The notes below the pieces were generated by a model. That model had not been told where the DNA came from, did not search any database, and saw only the letters and a list, made by a program, of their open reading frames with translations. A stretch of DNA of 21,406 bases, from the NCBI GenBank assembly GCA_028875335.1, contig JAPPEF010000353.1, forward strand, positions 1-21,406, read 5' to 3'. Position numbers and translations under genes: made by a program. Positions 15,091 through 21,406 of this stretch are shown here, in pieces; within the stretch, counting starts at the first letter, position 1, and every line of letters begins with the position of its first letter. Source of the DNA: Gemmatimonadota bacterium (lineage in GTDB: Bacteria; Latescibacterota; UBA2968; UBA8231).

Positions 15091-16041
15091 ATGCGGACGT
15101 TGAGTATTCAAGGCTTACCTGATAAGAGAAGGCAGAAAGTCCTCGTCCACGATTGGTCTGAGCCGGAGAGGCCAACCGGCAACGAAGTCAAAACCGAGAC
15201 GATGTACTCTGGGATAACAAACGGCACAGAACGCAATCAACTGATTGGCGGCAACTACGCTCCCAAAGATGAACAACTGCCCACCGGCGGCAATGGCTAC
15301 CAAAATGTGGGGCGGGTGATTGAGGTGGGGCCCGATGTCAGCGAATTACAGATTGGGGATGTGCTGTACATGAGTGCCCTCCACGCAGATTACGTCGTGA
15401 TGCCAGAAGATGGCTTGCTCATCAAGCTGCCTGATTCGATTGACCGTAAGGAGGCGGCGCTTTTCGGGATGACCAGCGTCGCTATGCGCACCTGTCGCAA
15501 TGCCGAGTTGCAGATGGGAGAACGGGTGTTGATCGTGGGGGCTGGCATCATCGGTCAGGTCGCCGCGCAGATTGCTACTGGCATGGGAGCACGCGTCGCG
15601 CTTTGCGACATCAATGCCAACCGGCTGGAGCTTGCCGAGCAGATTGGTGCGGCTGAAACCGTTGTGAATGTTGCAGGGGACGGATGGAAAAAAGAGATAG
15701 CGGACGGGACGTTCGATGCGGTGATTGACTTTGCTGGCGTGCCGGGCATGGAGGATCAGCTTATCAGTGCTGTGCGCCAGCGCGGCCGGGTTGTATTCAT
15801 CGCTGGACGGGACAAAGTGACCTATACCTTTAACCTTGGTCAGGGACGCGAGATCCAGCTAAAACAAAACAGTCATTTTGATCGCAATGACCTGCAGAAT
15901 CTGTGTCGTCTGGTCGATCGCGGGTTGGTGAAGATTGCGCCCTTAATCCGCGACGTCGTCCCGGTGAGCGAAGCCAAGCGCATCTATGACACGCTGCGGG
16001 ATACACCCGATGAATTGTTGGGAACGGTGTTTGTATGGTGA
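15091..16041 (+). CDS. Medium-chain dehydrogenase/reductase (MDR) family, zinc ligands absent
   Basis: A 316-residue NAD(P)-dependent oxidoreductase from the ATG at 15091, which follows GGGGCGG and begins the conserved fold; a longer form from 15019 would overlap the ThuA-like gene. The Rossmann motif is GAGIIG at 150-155, with D173 at the end of the second strand (ALCDIN), suggesting NAD preference. The catalytic domain has SGITNGTE (40-47) where zinc alcohol dehydrogenases carry C-x-G-T-D, and no four-cysteine structural zinc loop. It therefore resembles the zinc-independent MDR relatives often annotated as threonine-dehydrogenase-like or BchC-like. Context with ThuA suggests oxidation of a sugar or polyol, but the substrate is unknown. 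Confidence 0.85.
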   Translation: MRTLSIQGLPDKRRQKVLVHDWSEPERPTGNEVKTETMYSGITNGTERNQLIGGNYAPKDEQLPTGGNGYQNVGRVIEVGPDVSELQIGDVLYMSALHADYVVMPEDGLLIKLPDSIDRKEAALFGMTSVAMRTCRNAELQMGERVLIVGAGIIGQVAAQIATGMGARVALCDINANRLELAEQIGAAETVVNVAGDGWKKEIADGTFDAVIDFAGVPGMEDQLISAVRQRGRVVFIAGRDKVTYTFNLGQGREIQLKQNSHFDRNDLQNLCRLVDRGLVKIAPLIRDVVPVSEAKRIYDTLRDTPDELLGTVFVW

Positions 16042-16080
16042 GGAGATTTAGTTGCCTCGCTTCTGGAGATCCATGCCGTT

Positions 16081-16527
16081 ATGGTTGAGCTACCTTCGCA
16101 CAAGCCGACCGATTATCGCTGCCCGTTCTGTGCCATAGCAGGCGGCGCGGAATCCGAGTTCACGGCGTGGCGCGACGAGCACGTTCTGGTGCAGATTGCG
16201 CTGCACTGGAGCCCGGCCAACCCCGGCAAGGCGCTGGTGATCCCGCTGGCACACATTGAGAACGTCTACACGCTGCCCGACGAACTGGCCGGCCGCATTG
16301 CCCACATGGTGCGCCGCGTGGCGGTCGCCATCCGCACCGGGTATCCCTGCGATGGCGTAACGGTGCGGCAAAACAACGAGCCGGCCGGCGGCCAGGATGT
16401 CTGGCATCTGCACACGCACGTGATCCCGCGGTACATCGGTGATGGGAGACATCTAGGAGTGCCCGTGCGGGCCGATGATCGAGATCGTGCGCGCTATGCG
16501 GATCGCCTGCGCGAGCTTCTTGAGTAG
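16081..16527 (+). CDS. HIT-family nucleotide hydrolase or transferase
   Basis: A 148-residue HIT-domain protein. The histidine triad reads H109-L-H111-T-H113-V-I, with H111 the expected nucleophile. C14 and C17 (CPFC) near the N-terminus, with H58 and H109, are placed as in the zinc-binding subgroup. PANPGKALVIPLAHIEN (about 45-61) is the conserved preceding strand. HIT enzymes hydrolyse or transfer nucleoside monophosphates from substrates such as ApnA or AMP-NH2. The start at 16081 has only a distant GGAG. It is the last gene of the plus-strand run and converges on the Fic gene with a 33-bp gap, in which I see no terminator hairpin. Confidence 0.88.
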   Translation: MVELPSHKPTDYRCPFCAIAGGAESEFTAWRDEHVLVQIALHWSPANPGKALVIPLAHIENVYTLPDELAGRIAHMVRRVAVAIRTGYPCDGVTVRQNNEPAGGQDVWHLHTHVIPRYIGDGRHLGVPVRADDRDRARYADRLRELLE

Positions 16528-16560
16528 GACGCTGGCGGAGGCGACAAGGGCGATGACTCG

Positions 16561-17910
16561 TCAGGGTGCGACGACCCGCTTGAGTCGATCTTCGAAGTTA
16601 TCGCTTATCCTGTATATCCATTTACGCCCACCCGTGTACTTGACGATTAATCCCATTTTGTCGAGAGCACGGAGGTCGGTGCGTGCTGTCTCGTATGTGA
16701 CGTTGTGGGATCGCCGGTGCCCATCTATGGTGTACGAGGAGTCGGGGTGCTTCAGCATGTGCCCTAGCAGGGCTACTTGGCGATGGTTTAGCACCAAGGC
16801 CGCATCAGAACCGCGCAGCATGGCCTCCAATCTGCTCGTCTCTCCGGCCTTGCGCGCCAAGTACGCGTGCAAGAAGCGGATCGAGTCTAGGATCACCCGC
16901 AGGTTGTAGTCGAGGAAATACGTGACGTCGTTGTCGTCGATCTCGGAGAACACGTACGCGCGAACGTACTGAGCGGGAGCCTTCTGAATGACTGCCGAAA
17001 TAGAGAGGAACTCGGTCAGCCAGTACCCCGATCTCGCCATGGACCAGTAGAACAGTGCTCTTGCGGTCCGTCCGTTTCCATCTACAAACGGATGGTCGTA
17101 GCCGATCATGAAGTGAAGGAGGATGGACTTGACGACCGGATGCAGGAATGGATCGTCCTCGGTGCGTCCATTGGCGAAATCCAAGAGCAGTTCGACGCGG
17201 TCGCTGAGCTGACTGGCGTCCGGGGGCGTGTGTACGACCTCGCCGTCGCGTTGGTCCACCACAGCAACCACGTCGGTCTGCCGCCGGAGCCGCCCAACTG
17301 CATCTGGATCGAGCGTCCCTTCTGTCAGTGTCCTTTGCAGGTCCATGAGCATGGGGACTGTCAGTTCTTCGTCGATGTTTTCGCGTAGAAACTCCATGCC
17401 CGAGTAGTTGTTGACGATCATCCGTTCGCTGTTGTCGCGTGGCGGGCGGCCTGATCTCAGCAACTCCTTGGCAACCCGGCGGGTCGTGACGGCACCCTCT
17501 AGCTGGCTAGACGTGATCGCCTCTTCGATCAGAGAGTTCATCAGATACCGTTCGCGGGAGCCGCTGTTGACCACGTCGCCGTGGGGTACCTCGATCCTCC
17601 CGCTCACGTCCCGGTCCACCTGATGGAGCCGAGGGTACAGGTTCTCCGTGTCGCTGAATGAGAACGGCCTGCCGCGAGTGTCCTTGAATGGCAGCTCGTG
17701 CCGCGAAACCATGCGCTTGAGCTTGACGGCAGTCCACCAGTCAAGGCTCGTAAACCCTTCCGGCGGGGGCAGGTGACGAAGCTGATCCCAATGCAGGTAC
17801 CTGTCCTTGGGCAGGCTGCCAATGTCCGACCCCAGCAGCCTGACCAAGTCATTTGGTTCGTACGACGAGACCAACTCGTCGAAAGGTTTCGGGTTTTTGG
17901 GCAGTCTCAT
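16561..17910 (-). CDS. Fic-domain AMP-transferase with N-terminal inhibitory motif and C-terminal winged helix
   Basis: A 449-residue Fic protein. The active-site motif is HPFVDGNGRTAR (273-284), an exact H-x-F-x-D-G-N-G-R-x-x-R match with catalytic H273. The inhibitory helix motif [S/T]-x-x-x-E-G appears N-terminally as S134-S-Q-L-E138-G139, making this a self-inhibited class II enzyme. A Fic_N-like region precedes it (about 20-110). The last 80 or so residues contain a winged-helix stretch (NHRQVALLGHML, then TYETARTDLRALDKMGLI), as in other long Fic proteins. Fic proteins usually transfer AMP from ATP to a protein hydroxyl; the target is unknown. No separate antitoxin is adjacent, which fits internal inhibition. 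The C-terminal domain may bind the repeats upstream of the gene. Confidence 0.92.
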   Translation of the reverse strand: MRLPKNPKPFDELVSSYEPNDLVRLLGSDIGSLPKDRYLHWDQLRHLPPPEGFTSLDWWTAVKLKRMVSRHELPFKDTRGRPFSFSDTENLYPRLHQVDRDVSGRIEVPHGDVVNSGSRERYLMNSLIEEAITSSQLEGAVTTRRVAKELLRSGRPPRDNSERMIVNNYSGMEFLRENIDEELTVPMLMDLQRTLTEGTLDPDAVGRLRRQTDVVAVVDQRDGEVVHTPPDASQLSDRVELLLDFANGRTEDDPFLHPVVKSILLHFMIGYDHPFVDGNGRTARALFYWSMARSGYWLTEFLSISAVIQKAPAQYVRAYVFSEIDDNDVTYFLDYNLRVILDSIRFLHAYLARKAGETSRLEAMLRGSDAALVLNHRQVALLGHMLKHPDSSYTIDGHRRSHNVTYETARTDLRALDKMGLIVKYTGGRKWIYRISDNFEDRLKRVVAP

Positions 17911-17979
17911 GGTTGAAGTCGTGCTTCTATCTGATGGGGATCGGCGGCGAAATGGAGTGAATTGCTACTTCAGGATGAC

Positions 17980-18021
17980 GAAATACTAATTAACTACTAA
18001 TTTGGTCAAAATTAGTAGTTA
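17980..18021 (-). promoter_or_regulatory. Probable fic promoter embedded in an inverted-repeat operator
   Basis: A perfect 13-bp inverted repeat covers 17991-18003 and 18009-18021 (arms TAACTACTAATTT and AAATTAGTAGTTA, 5-bp spacer). A further TACTAATT copy at 17984-17991 gives three half-sites. On the minus strand TTGACC (18004-18009) in the repeat centre and TATTTC (17980-17985), 18 bases apart, look like a promoter pointing at fic. A repressor bound to the repeat would cover the -35. The Fic winged helix is a candidate binder. Confidence 0.5.
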
Positions 18022-18138
18022 GCACAAGCGAAGGTCCTGTGCTAGTACATCGTGCCGGGTGAGGAGTTGGAGTTGCCTGGGTTACTCGAAGAGCTTAACG
18101 TGGAATTGCTGTTGCAGCGTAAGAAATGCCGTTGTCCA

Positions 18139-18144
18139 TATAAT
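18139..18144 (+). promoter_or_regulatory. Perfect -10 element six bases before the orphan antitoxin-like gene
   Basis: TATAAT matches the -10 consensus exactly. Transcription would be expected to begin at about 18151, the first base of the ATG, giving a leaderless mRNA. No good -35 is seen at 16-19 bases; TTGCAG lies 21 bases upstream. The AAGGA touching the ATG is too close to act as a normal ribosome-binding site. Confidence 0.4.
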
Positions 18145-18150
18145 TAAGGA

Positions 18151-18357
18151 ATGACCAAGTCAACTATAGCGGAGATTCAGCAGGCGATCATAAGCCTTTC
18201 TAAATCCGACTATGCTCAACTGAGGCGCTGGCTCAGTGAATACGATTGGGAAGAGTGGGATCAGCAGATCGGAGCGGATTCGGACGACGGGAAGCTGGAC
18301 TTTCTAGTGGATCAGGCCACAGAAGCTGAACGAAATGGCACGCTGGAAGACCTGTAG
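18151..18357 (+). CDS. Small acidic antitoxin-like protein, apparently orphan
   Basis: A 68-residue acidic protein, MTKSTIAEIQQAIISLSKSD onward, with YAQLRRWLSEYDWEEWDQQI and a C-terminal LDFLVDQATEAERNGTLEDL. This pattern (helix, WLxEY-xx-WDxQI, then a GxLEDL tail) is familiar from short antitoxin-like proteins that precede RelE/ParE-type toxins. I recognise the type but cannot assign a named family firmly. No intact toxin follows; a short overlapping frame beginning at 18335 may be the remains of one. It stands alone between the divergent fic gene and the nuclease-like gene. Confidence 0.6.
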   Translation: MTKSTIAEIQQAIISLSKSDYAQLRRWLSEYDWEEWDQQIGADSDDGKLDFLVDQATEAERNGTLEDL

Positions 18358-18469
18358 TGCCATAGGGCCGGATATGTGCCCGCCGCAATTCAACCCGTAC
18401 TGGGAGGCCCCGCCAAAGGCCCGGCAAACGATCTTTAGAGATCTTTGTCCGACCCGTGCGTGTGTTTAG
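18335..18469 (+). pseudogene. Possible remnant of a RelE/ParE-type toxin gene
   Basis: A 44-codon frame starts with an ATG inside the 3' end of the antitoxin-like gene, where a coupled toxin would begin. Its middle reads PQFNPYWEAPPKARQTIFRD, reminiscent of the N-terminal helices of RelE-family toxins (F-x-x-Y-x-x-L-P-P pattern). It stops after a few more codons, and no frame restores the rest of the domain. The call rests on position and weak similarity, so it may be chance. Confidence 0.25.
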
Positions 18470-18598
18470 CGCATTGATTGAGGGACCAAAAAGGTGCTGT
18501 ATTTTACCTATACTTTTACCTTGCAACAAACCGATACGGTTAACATGCGGAGCGTCTCAGTATCTGGGGCACAAACCGGATAATCAAAGGAGATAAAC

Positions 18599-19378
18599 GT
18601 GCAAAGATTGATCGATTATTCGACACGATTCCCGTTCGTCGATCTCGAAGGGTTGCTCTCCCATCCAAAAGCCAAAAAGCCGAGCGACCTTCATCGCATT
18701 CTGAAATCTCCGCAGAGTGAGGATTGGGTGACTTGGAACGTGCTGCAAGCGATTCAGCGACGAGAACCCGCCTCGTGGTGGCCGGAACTCGTCTCTCTGG
18801 CGAAGAGCCACGCATCCGCACTGGACGATTCGCTAGCCTACAGCAGCCCGCCTACCATTGATCTTTGGCGCACGGTTCCCACGCCATGTGAGTACGAGCG
18901 TGCGAGTCGTTTGCGGATGGAGAGTTCAGACAAGGCAGAATGGCGAAAACGAGCCCAAAATTCCAAACCCGTGGAAGGTCCTACAGAGGTGGATGCCGTG
19001 CTAAAAGGAGACGACTACCTAATCTTCGTGGAGGCGAAGCTGGGGAGCGACGTATCCGAGCAGACTACCTACGATCCGTTGCGGAATCAGATTGTTCGCA
19101 ACATCGACTGCGCCATTGAGCACGCCGGCGATCGGCGACCGTACTTCTGGATGTTTGTCAAGGATCGGCGACCGAAATACAGGTATTCGGTGATTATCGA
19201 CCGGTACCGTTCCGATCCGCGGACGCTCGAAACGGAAATGCCGCATCGGAACCCGGAGGTCCTAGCGTGTATCGTCCGAGGAATCGCAATGGTGGAGTGG
19301 CGCGAGCTGTCGCCGCTGCTTCCCGACACGTCTGAATTGTCGGATGTTCTGGCAGAGCTCCGTCAACGTGTTGACTGA
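18599..19378 (+). CDS. PD-(D/E)XK nuclease-superfamily-like protein
   Basis: A 259-residue protein starting at GTG, set by AAAGGAGAT about six bases upstream. Residues 124-147 show a nuclease core: E130-V-D132 followed by a strand ending in F-V-E145-A-K147, the D-(x)n-E-x-K arrangement of restriction-endonuclease-like folds. R162-N-Q164 lies on the following helix, where this superfamily often has a conserved Q. The 120 residues before the core are helical and unrecognised. I cannot name the family. Stand-alone nucleases of this type occur in restriction, DNA repair and mobile-element contexts; no methyltransferase or partner gene adjoins it. Its strong ribosome-binding site and intact frame suggest it is functional. 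Confidence 0.65.
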   Translation: MQRLIDYSTRFPFVDLEGLLSHPKAKKPSDLHRILKSPQSEDWVTWNVLQAIQRREPASWWPELVSLAKSHASALDDSLAYSSPPTIDLWRTVPTPCEYERASRLRMESSDKAEWRKRAQNSKPVEGPTEVDAVLKGDDYLIFVEAKLGSDVSEQTTYDPLRNQIVRNIDCAIEHAGDRRPYFWMFVKDRRPKYRYSVIIDRYRSDPRTLETEMPHRNPEVLACIVRGIAMVEWRELSPLLPDTSELSDVLAELRQRVD

Positions 19379-19485
19379 TCCTGCGTTCTACTCTTGGTGT
19401 GTGTTGATATAGACTTCGTCGCCTAAGTTTCGAACGGGATACTTCAATGGACTTCACCCTTAAGTTGCAGAACGCTGGCCGATAG

Positions 19486-19551
19486 CCAGAAGCCCGCCCA
19501 CTACACTCGCAAGCAGGCTGCAGGCAAGGGCACTATAGCCCGCTTGCTGGG
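19486..19551. repeat. Imperfect hairpin resembling the right end of an IS200/IS605-type element
   Basis: GCAAGCAGGCT (19509-19519) pairs with AGCCCGCTTGC (19537-19547) with one mismatch and a 17-base loop. It is framed by AGAAGCCC on the left and GGGAGTTGA on the right. That framing resembles the subterminal hairpin after tnpB genes in IS200/IS605 elements. No transposase or TnpB fragment is recognisable nearby, so at most this is a relic. The rest of the gap from 19379 to 19597 shows nothing I can identify. Confidence 0.25.
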
Positions 19552-19597
19552 AGTTGATTTAAGGAAGTACGTTGTAGACACTGGTTCCAGAGACACA

Positions 19598-19635
19598 AAG
19601 ACGCCCCAACCGTACAGCGACGGTTGGGGCGTCTT
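19598..19635 (-). terminator. Strong 16-bp hairpin terminator after the protease gene
   Basis: AAGACGCCCCAACCGT (19598-19613) and its exact complement (19620-19635) form a GC-rich stem with a 6-base loop. Read on the minus strand the stem is followed by TTTGTGTCT-type sequence, and it lies 18 bp past the stop of the retropepsin-like gene, so it should terminate that transcript. It could also stop plus-strand transcription coming from the nuclease-like gene, although the T-run on that side is poor. Confidence 0.75.
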
Positions 19636-19652
19636 CATGTGGCTAGCGAACC

Positions 19653-20114
19653 CTATTCACTGCTGAGGGTAACCATGCCTGTTTTGCCCTCGTACCTCAT
19701 CGTAAAGTCTTCCAAGAAGGTTCTACCGATAAGGGCAAAGTGAGGTTGACCTCCAGCGCGTAGATGGACACCGGCAAACCGACCATATACCGTAAAATTC
19801 AGGGTCGGGACGTAAATCTGAGCAAGATGGATATTGACTGTATCGGCCCCATGAACTCCAGCCACGTTTTGTCTATCGACAATAGGTAGGTTTAGTACAA
19901 GAGCGAGATGAGAGTCGATGCAGCTTTCCGTCGCGCCCGTATCCACTAAAGCAGGATGCTGATCAGGTGGTAGATTAGGTTTAGTACCGGCAATGGGTCG
20001 AAAAGCTGAATCGAAGCCGATCTGTACCCATAGTGTAGGACCGTAGAGTGTTAATGCATCTCGACCGGACTGTCCTCCCGTTTGGTCGTCAAATCCGCAT
20101 TTAATCGTCGGCAT
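19653..20114 (-). CDS. Retropepsin-like (clan AA) aspartic protease
   Basis: A 153-residue single-domain aspartic protease homologue. The catalytic motif is D58-T-G-A in PALVDTGATESCID. The second family landmark, a hydrophobic pair followed by glycine, is LIGRTFLEDFTMRY near residues 128-141. The size fits retropepsin-like proteins, which dimerise so that each monomer gives one aspartate. There is no signal peptide or transmembrane segment, so it probably acts in the cytosol. Its ATG lies 14 bp inside the end of the DUF5678-like gene, implying translational coupling, and a strong hairpin terminator follows. The substrate is unknown; small bacterial retropepsin-like proteins remain mostly uncharacterised. 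An intact fold and motifs argue against decay. Confidence 0.8.
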   Translation of the reverse strand: MPTIKCGFDDQTGGQSGRDALTLYGPTLWVQIGFDSAFRPIAGTKPNLPPDQHPALVDTGATESCIDSHLALVLNLPIVDRQNVAGVHGADTVNIHLAQIYVPTLNFTVYGRFAGVHLRAGGQPHFALIGRTFLEDFTMRYEGKTGMVTLSSE

Positions 20115-20352
20115 AGACGGGCCTATACATCACGGAAGCAGGCAGTGTCATCGGTGGTTCTCCGACTCGTTTGATCAGATATGGACCGCGCCCGAAACGC
20201 TCTACGGCGTCTTGGGCGGCCTTTTCAAAAGACGAGTATATATCGACCAATTTCTCGTCATGAACCAAAACCCACTTACCGAAGTGGTCGGTTTCAAGCT
20301 CATCACGGATGCGCTCATAGGCGGCAATTTCTTTGCTTAAAGTGGTGGTCAT
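20101..20352 (-). CDS. Small DUF5678-like protein coupled to the aspartic protease
   Basis: An 83-residue protein from the ATG at 20352, supported by AGGAG eight bases upstream. Longer readings to 20415 need a TTG start and add unconserved residues. Residues 22-60 (HFGKWVLVHDEKLVDIYSSF, then a helix EKAAQDAVERFG and a strand PYLIKRVG) match the compact DUF5678 pattern, in which a protein says G-K-W-V-x-x-x-x-x-x-v-x-x-x-S-x-x-x-A. The function of this domain is unknown. The gene runs into the protease gene with a 14-bp overlap. It could be a regulator, substrate or inhibitor of the protease. A TTGACA on the minus strand at 20410-20415 is a possible -35 but has no good -10. Confidence 0.72.
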   Translation of the reverse strand: MTTTLSKEIAAYERIRDELETDHFGKWVLVHDEKLVDIYSSFEKAAQDAVERFGRGPYLIKRVGEPPMTLPASVMYRPVYADD

Positions 20353-20516
20353 GGCTGGGCTCCTACTCTCCTTGGGTGTACCATGAAGGTACTGAACGAG
20401 ATAGAAGGGTGTCAATAAAAAGCAAGAACAAGAGAAAAGGACTTCGGAATATTTAAAAGCAATATCCGTACCTGTTTTGCGCCGCTAGCGGCCAGATTTC
20501 AAAGTGACGCATCACC

Positions 20517-21406
20517 TCACCCCACCCCCACCAAAGCCTCCCCCAACACCCGCACCTGTCCCTCGTCTTCGACATTAACCGTAAACAAGCACCCATCGCA
20601 CCCATGCCCGGCCACGGCCTCCCCCAAAGCTCGTACCAATTCAGGAGCCGCCCCCGCTGAAAGAGGCGGATAAATCGGCACCGCCCCACTGGTCTGCGCC
20701 TTTATGCGAGCCACTTCGCGCTCGTACAGGGCGGCGATCGGCAAAGGCCCTTCCGCTACCCCCGCCACAGTCTCCGGCAAATCCAAATCCTCCACCCCGA
20801 ACATGCGCCACACCAGAGCCAATACCTCGCTTTCGTCCAGCCCTTGAGCGTGCCGACACAACGCCGCAGTCCACTCCCGCGCCAAGTTGGTCCCCCCGGT
20901 CGCCCAACCCACCACACCGCCGTGCGAACTCCCCCCCGTGAGAAAATCCGTCGCTTCTTCCCACTTGCCGTACCAATGCCCACCCAACAGCCCTGTGGAG
21001 GCGGGAAACACATCGCTGCCAAAGACTTTATCACGGCCTCCTGCTGTTTGCACAGCGGCGCGAAATTCCCCCATGCGCTCGGCCAGTATATGAGCGCGGA
21101 ACTGCACCCAATCAAGTACGGCCCCATCTTGGGCCAACAACTCCAGAAAGTCCATCAAACCCGGACGCCCCGCAGCCAAGGCCCGCACTTCGGTCGGAGT
21201 CAAACGCTCTAGGCGCTGACGCAGAGCCAGTACGCCGCGCCGCATAGCCGCAAAATCGTAGCCCAAGCGGACGGCTTCGTCTTGGCAGTTGTCACAGCCG
21301 CAGGCCATCAAGCTGTGCACATTGGCCGGGGCCGGATAGCGAGCGTGATCTACGTCAAAGCCGTCGATAGCATAGCGCTGAACCGCTTCCACCAAGCAGT
21401 CGCGCG
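20517..21406 (-). CDS. Glycoside-hydrolase-like TIM-barrel protein, N-terminus cut by window edge
   Basis: The reading frame is open to the right edge (codons for R-D-C-L precede VEAVQRYAIDGFDVDHARYP), so the 5' part is missing. About 296 residues remain. The opening segment, YAIDGFDVDHARYP followed by a CGCDNCQDEA cysteine motif, resembles family-10-like or DUF4015/GHL-type putative glycosidases, where the D-G-x-D-x-D strand carries catalytic-site acids. Later FGSDVFPASTGLLGGHWYGKW and VPIYPPLSAGAAPELVRALGEA fit barrel strands 5-7, and GHGCDGCLFTVN a final strand. The exact family, substrate and location are not clear, and any signal peptide would lie outside the window. It is separated by about 160 bp from the DUF5678-like gene. 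Confidence 0.6.
   Translation of the reverse strand, partial: RDCLVEAVQRYAIDGFDVDHARYPAPANVHSLMACGCDNCQDEAVRLGYDFAAMRRGVLALRQRLERLTPTEVRALAAGRPGLMDFLELLAQDGAVLDWVQFRAHILAERMGEFRAAVQTAGGRDKVFGSDVFPASTGLLGGHWYGKWEEATDFLTGGSSHGGVVGWATGGTNLAREWTAALCRHAQGLDESEVLALVWRMFGVEDLDLPETVAGVAEGPLPIAALYEREVARIKAQTSGAVPIYPPLSAGAAPELVRALGEAVAGHGCDGCLFTVNVEDEGQVRVLGEALVGVG

Noticed and set aside
20353..20415. TTG start for the DUF5678-like protein
   Set aside because: The ATG at 20352 has an AGGAG at good spacing, and the extra residues do not resemble the family.
1..21406. CRISPR arrays, tRNA or rRNA genes, phage genes
   Set aside because: No regularly spaced repeats, cloverleaf-like segments, rRNA-like stretches or phage structural genes were noticed on either strand.

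Overview
The window looks like a piece of chromosome from an uncultured, fairly GC-rich bacterium. Strong Shine-Dalgarno sites (for example AGGAGG before the DUF2007 gene and GGAGG before nfuA) and densely packed genes rule out an archaeal or eukaryotic source. The mix of genes (PhyH-type dioxygenase, creatininase-like protein, two enolase-superfamily proteins, ThuA-like protein, MDR dehydrogenase, glycosidase-like protein) resembles genomes of sponge-associated or environmental lineages such as Poribacteria, Latescibacterota or Entotheonella. That placement is an inference from gene content only. No rRNA, tRNA or CRISPR array was seen.

Positions 1-9551 are a continuous run of minus-strand genes. 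In order of transcription they are hen1 and pnkp (8-bp overlap, a complete bacterial RNA-repair cassette), an NfuA-type Fe-S carrier, a PhyH-family dioxygenase, a stand-alone receiver protein, a large membrane hybrid histidine kinase (HisKA-HATPase-REC-REC-HPt), a DUF2007/zinc-ribbon protein, and a truncated secreted helical-repeat protein at the left edge.

Positions 9797-13735 are a plus-strand catabolic-looking run: an alpha/beta hydrolase, a creatininase-fold protein, and two adjacent enolase-superfamily proteins. The creatininase-like protein has lost two expected histidine metal ligands. The first enolase-family protein has lost expected metal-binding carboxylates, while the second keeps all of them. 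A near-consensus sigma-70 promoter sits at the end of the creatininase gene and should drive the enolase pair.

Positions 13775-20352 form an accessory zone. It holds a HigBA toxin-antitoxin pair with an inverted-repeat operator; a ThuA-like, dehydrogenase and HIT trio; a Fic AMP-transferase with a repeat-rich operator/promoter; an orphan antitoxin-like gene with an apparently decayed toxin; a stand-alone PD-(D/E)XK nuclease-like gene; a possible IS200/IS605-type end; a 16-bp terminator hairpin; and an overlapping pair encoding a DUF5678 protein and a retropepsin-like aspartic protease. The right edge is the 3' part of a glycosidase-like gene.

The best-supported functional unit is Hen1-Pnkp, which repairs cleaved RNA and protects the mended 3' end from being cut again. 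It shares the window with HigB, an RNase-type toxin. The most unusual features are the two metal-depleted enzyme homologues next to each other and the DUF5678-protease couple.
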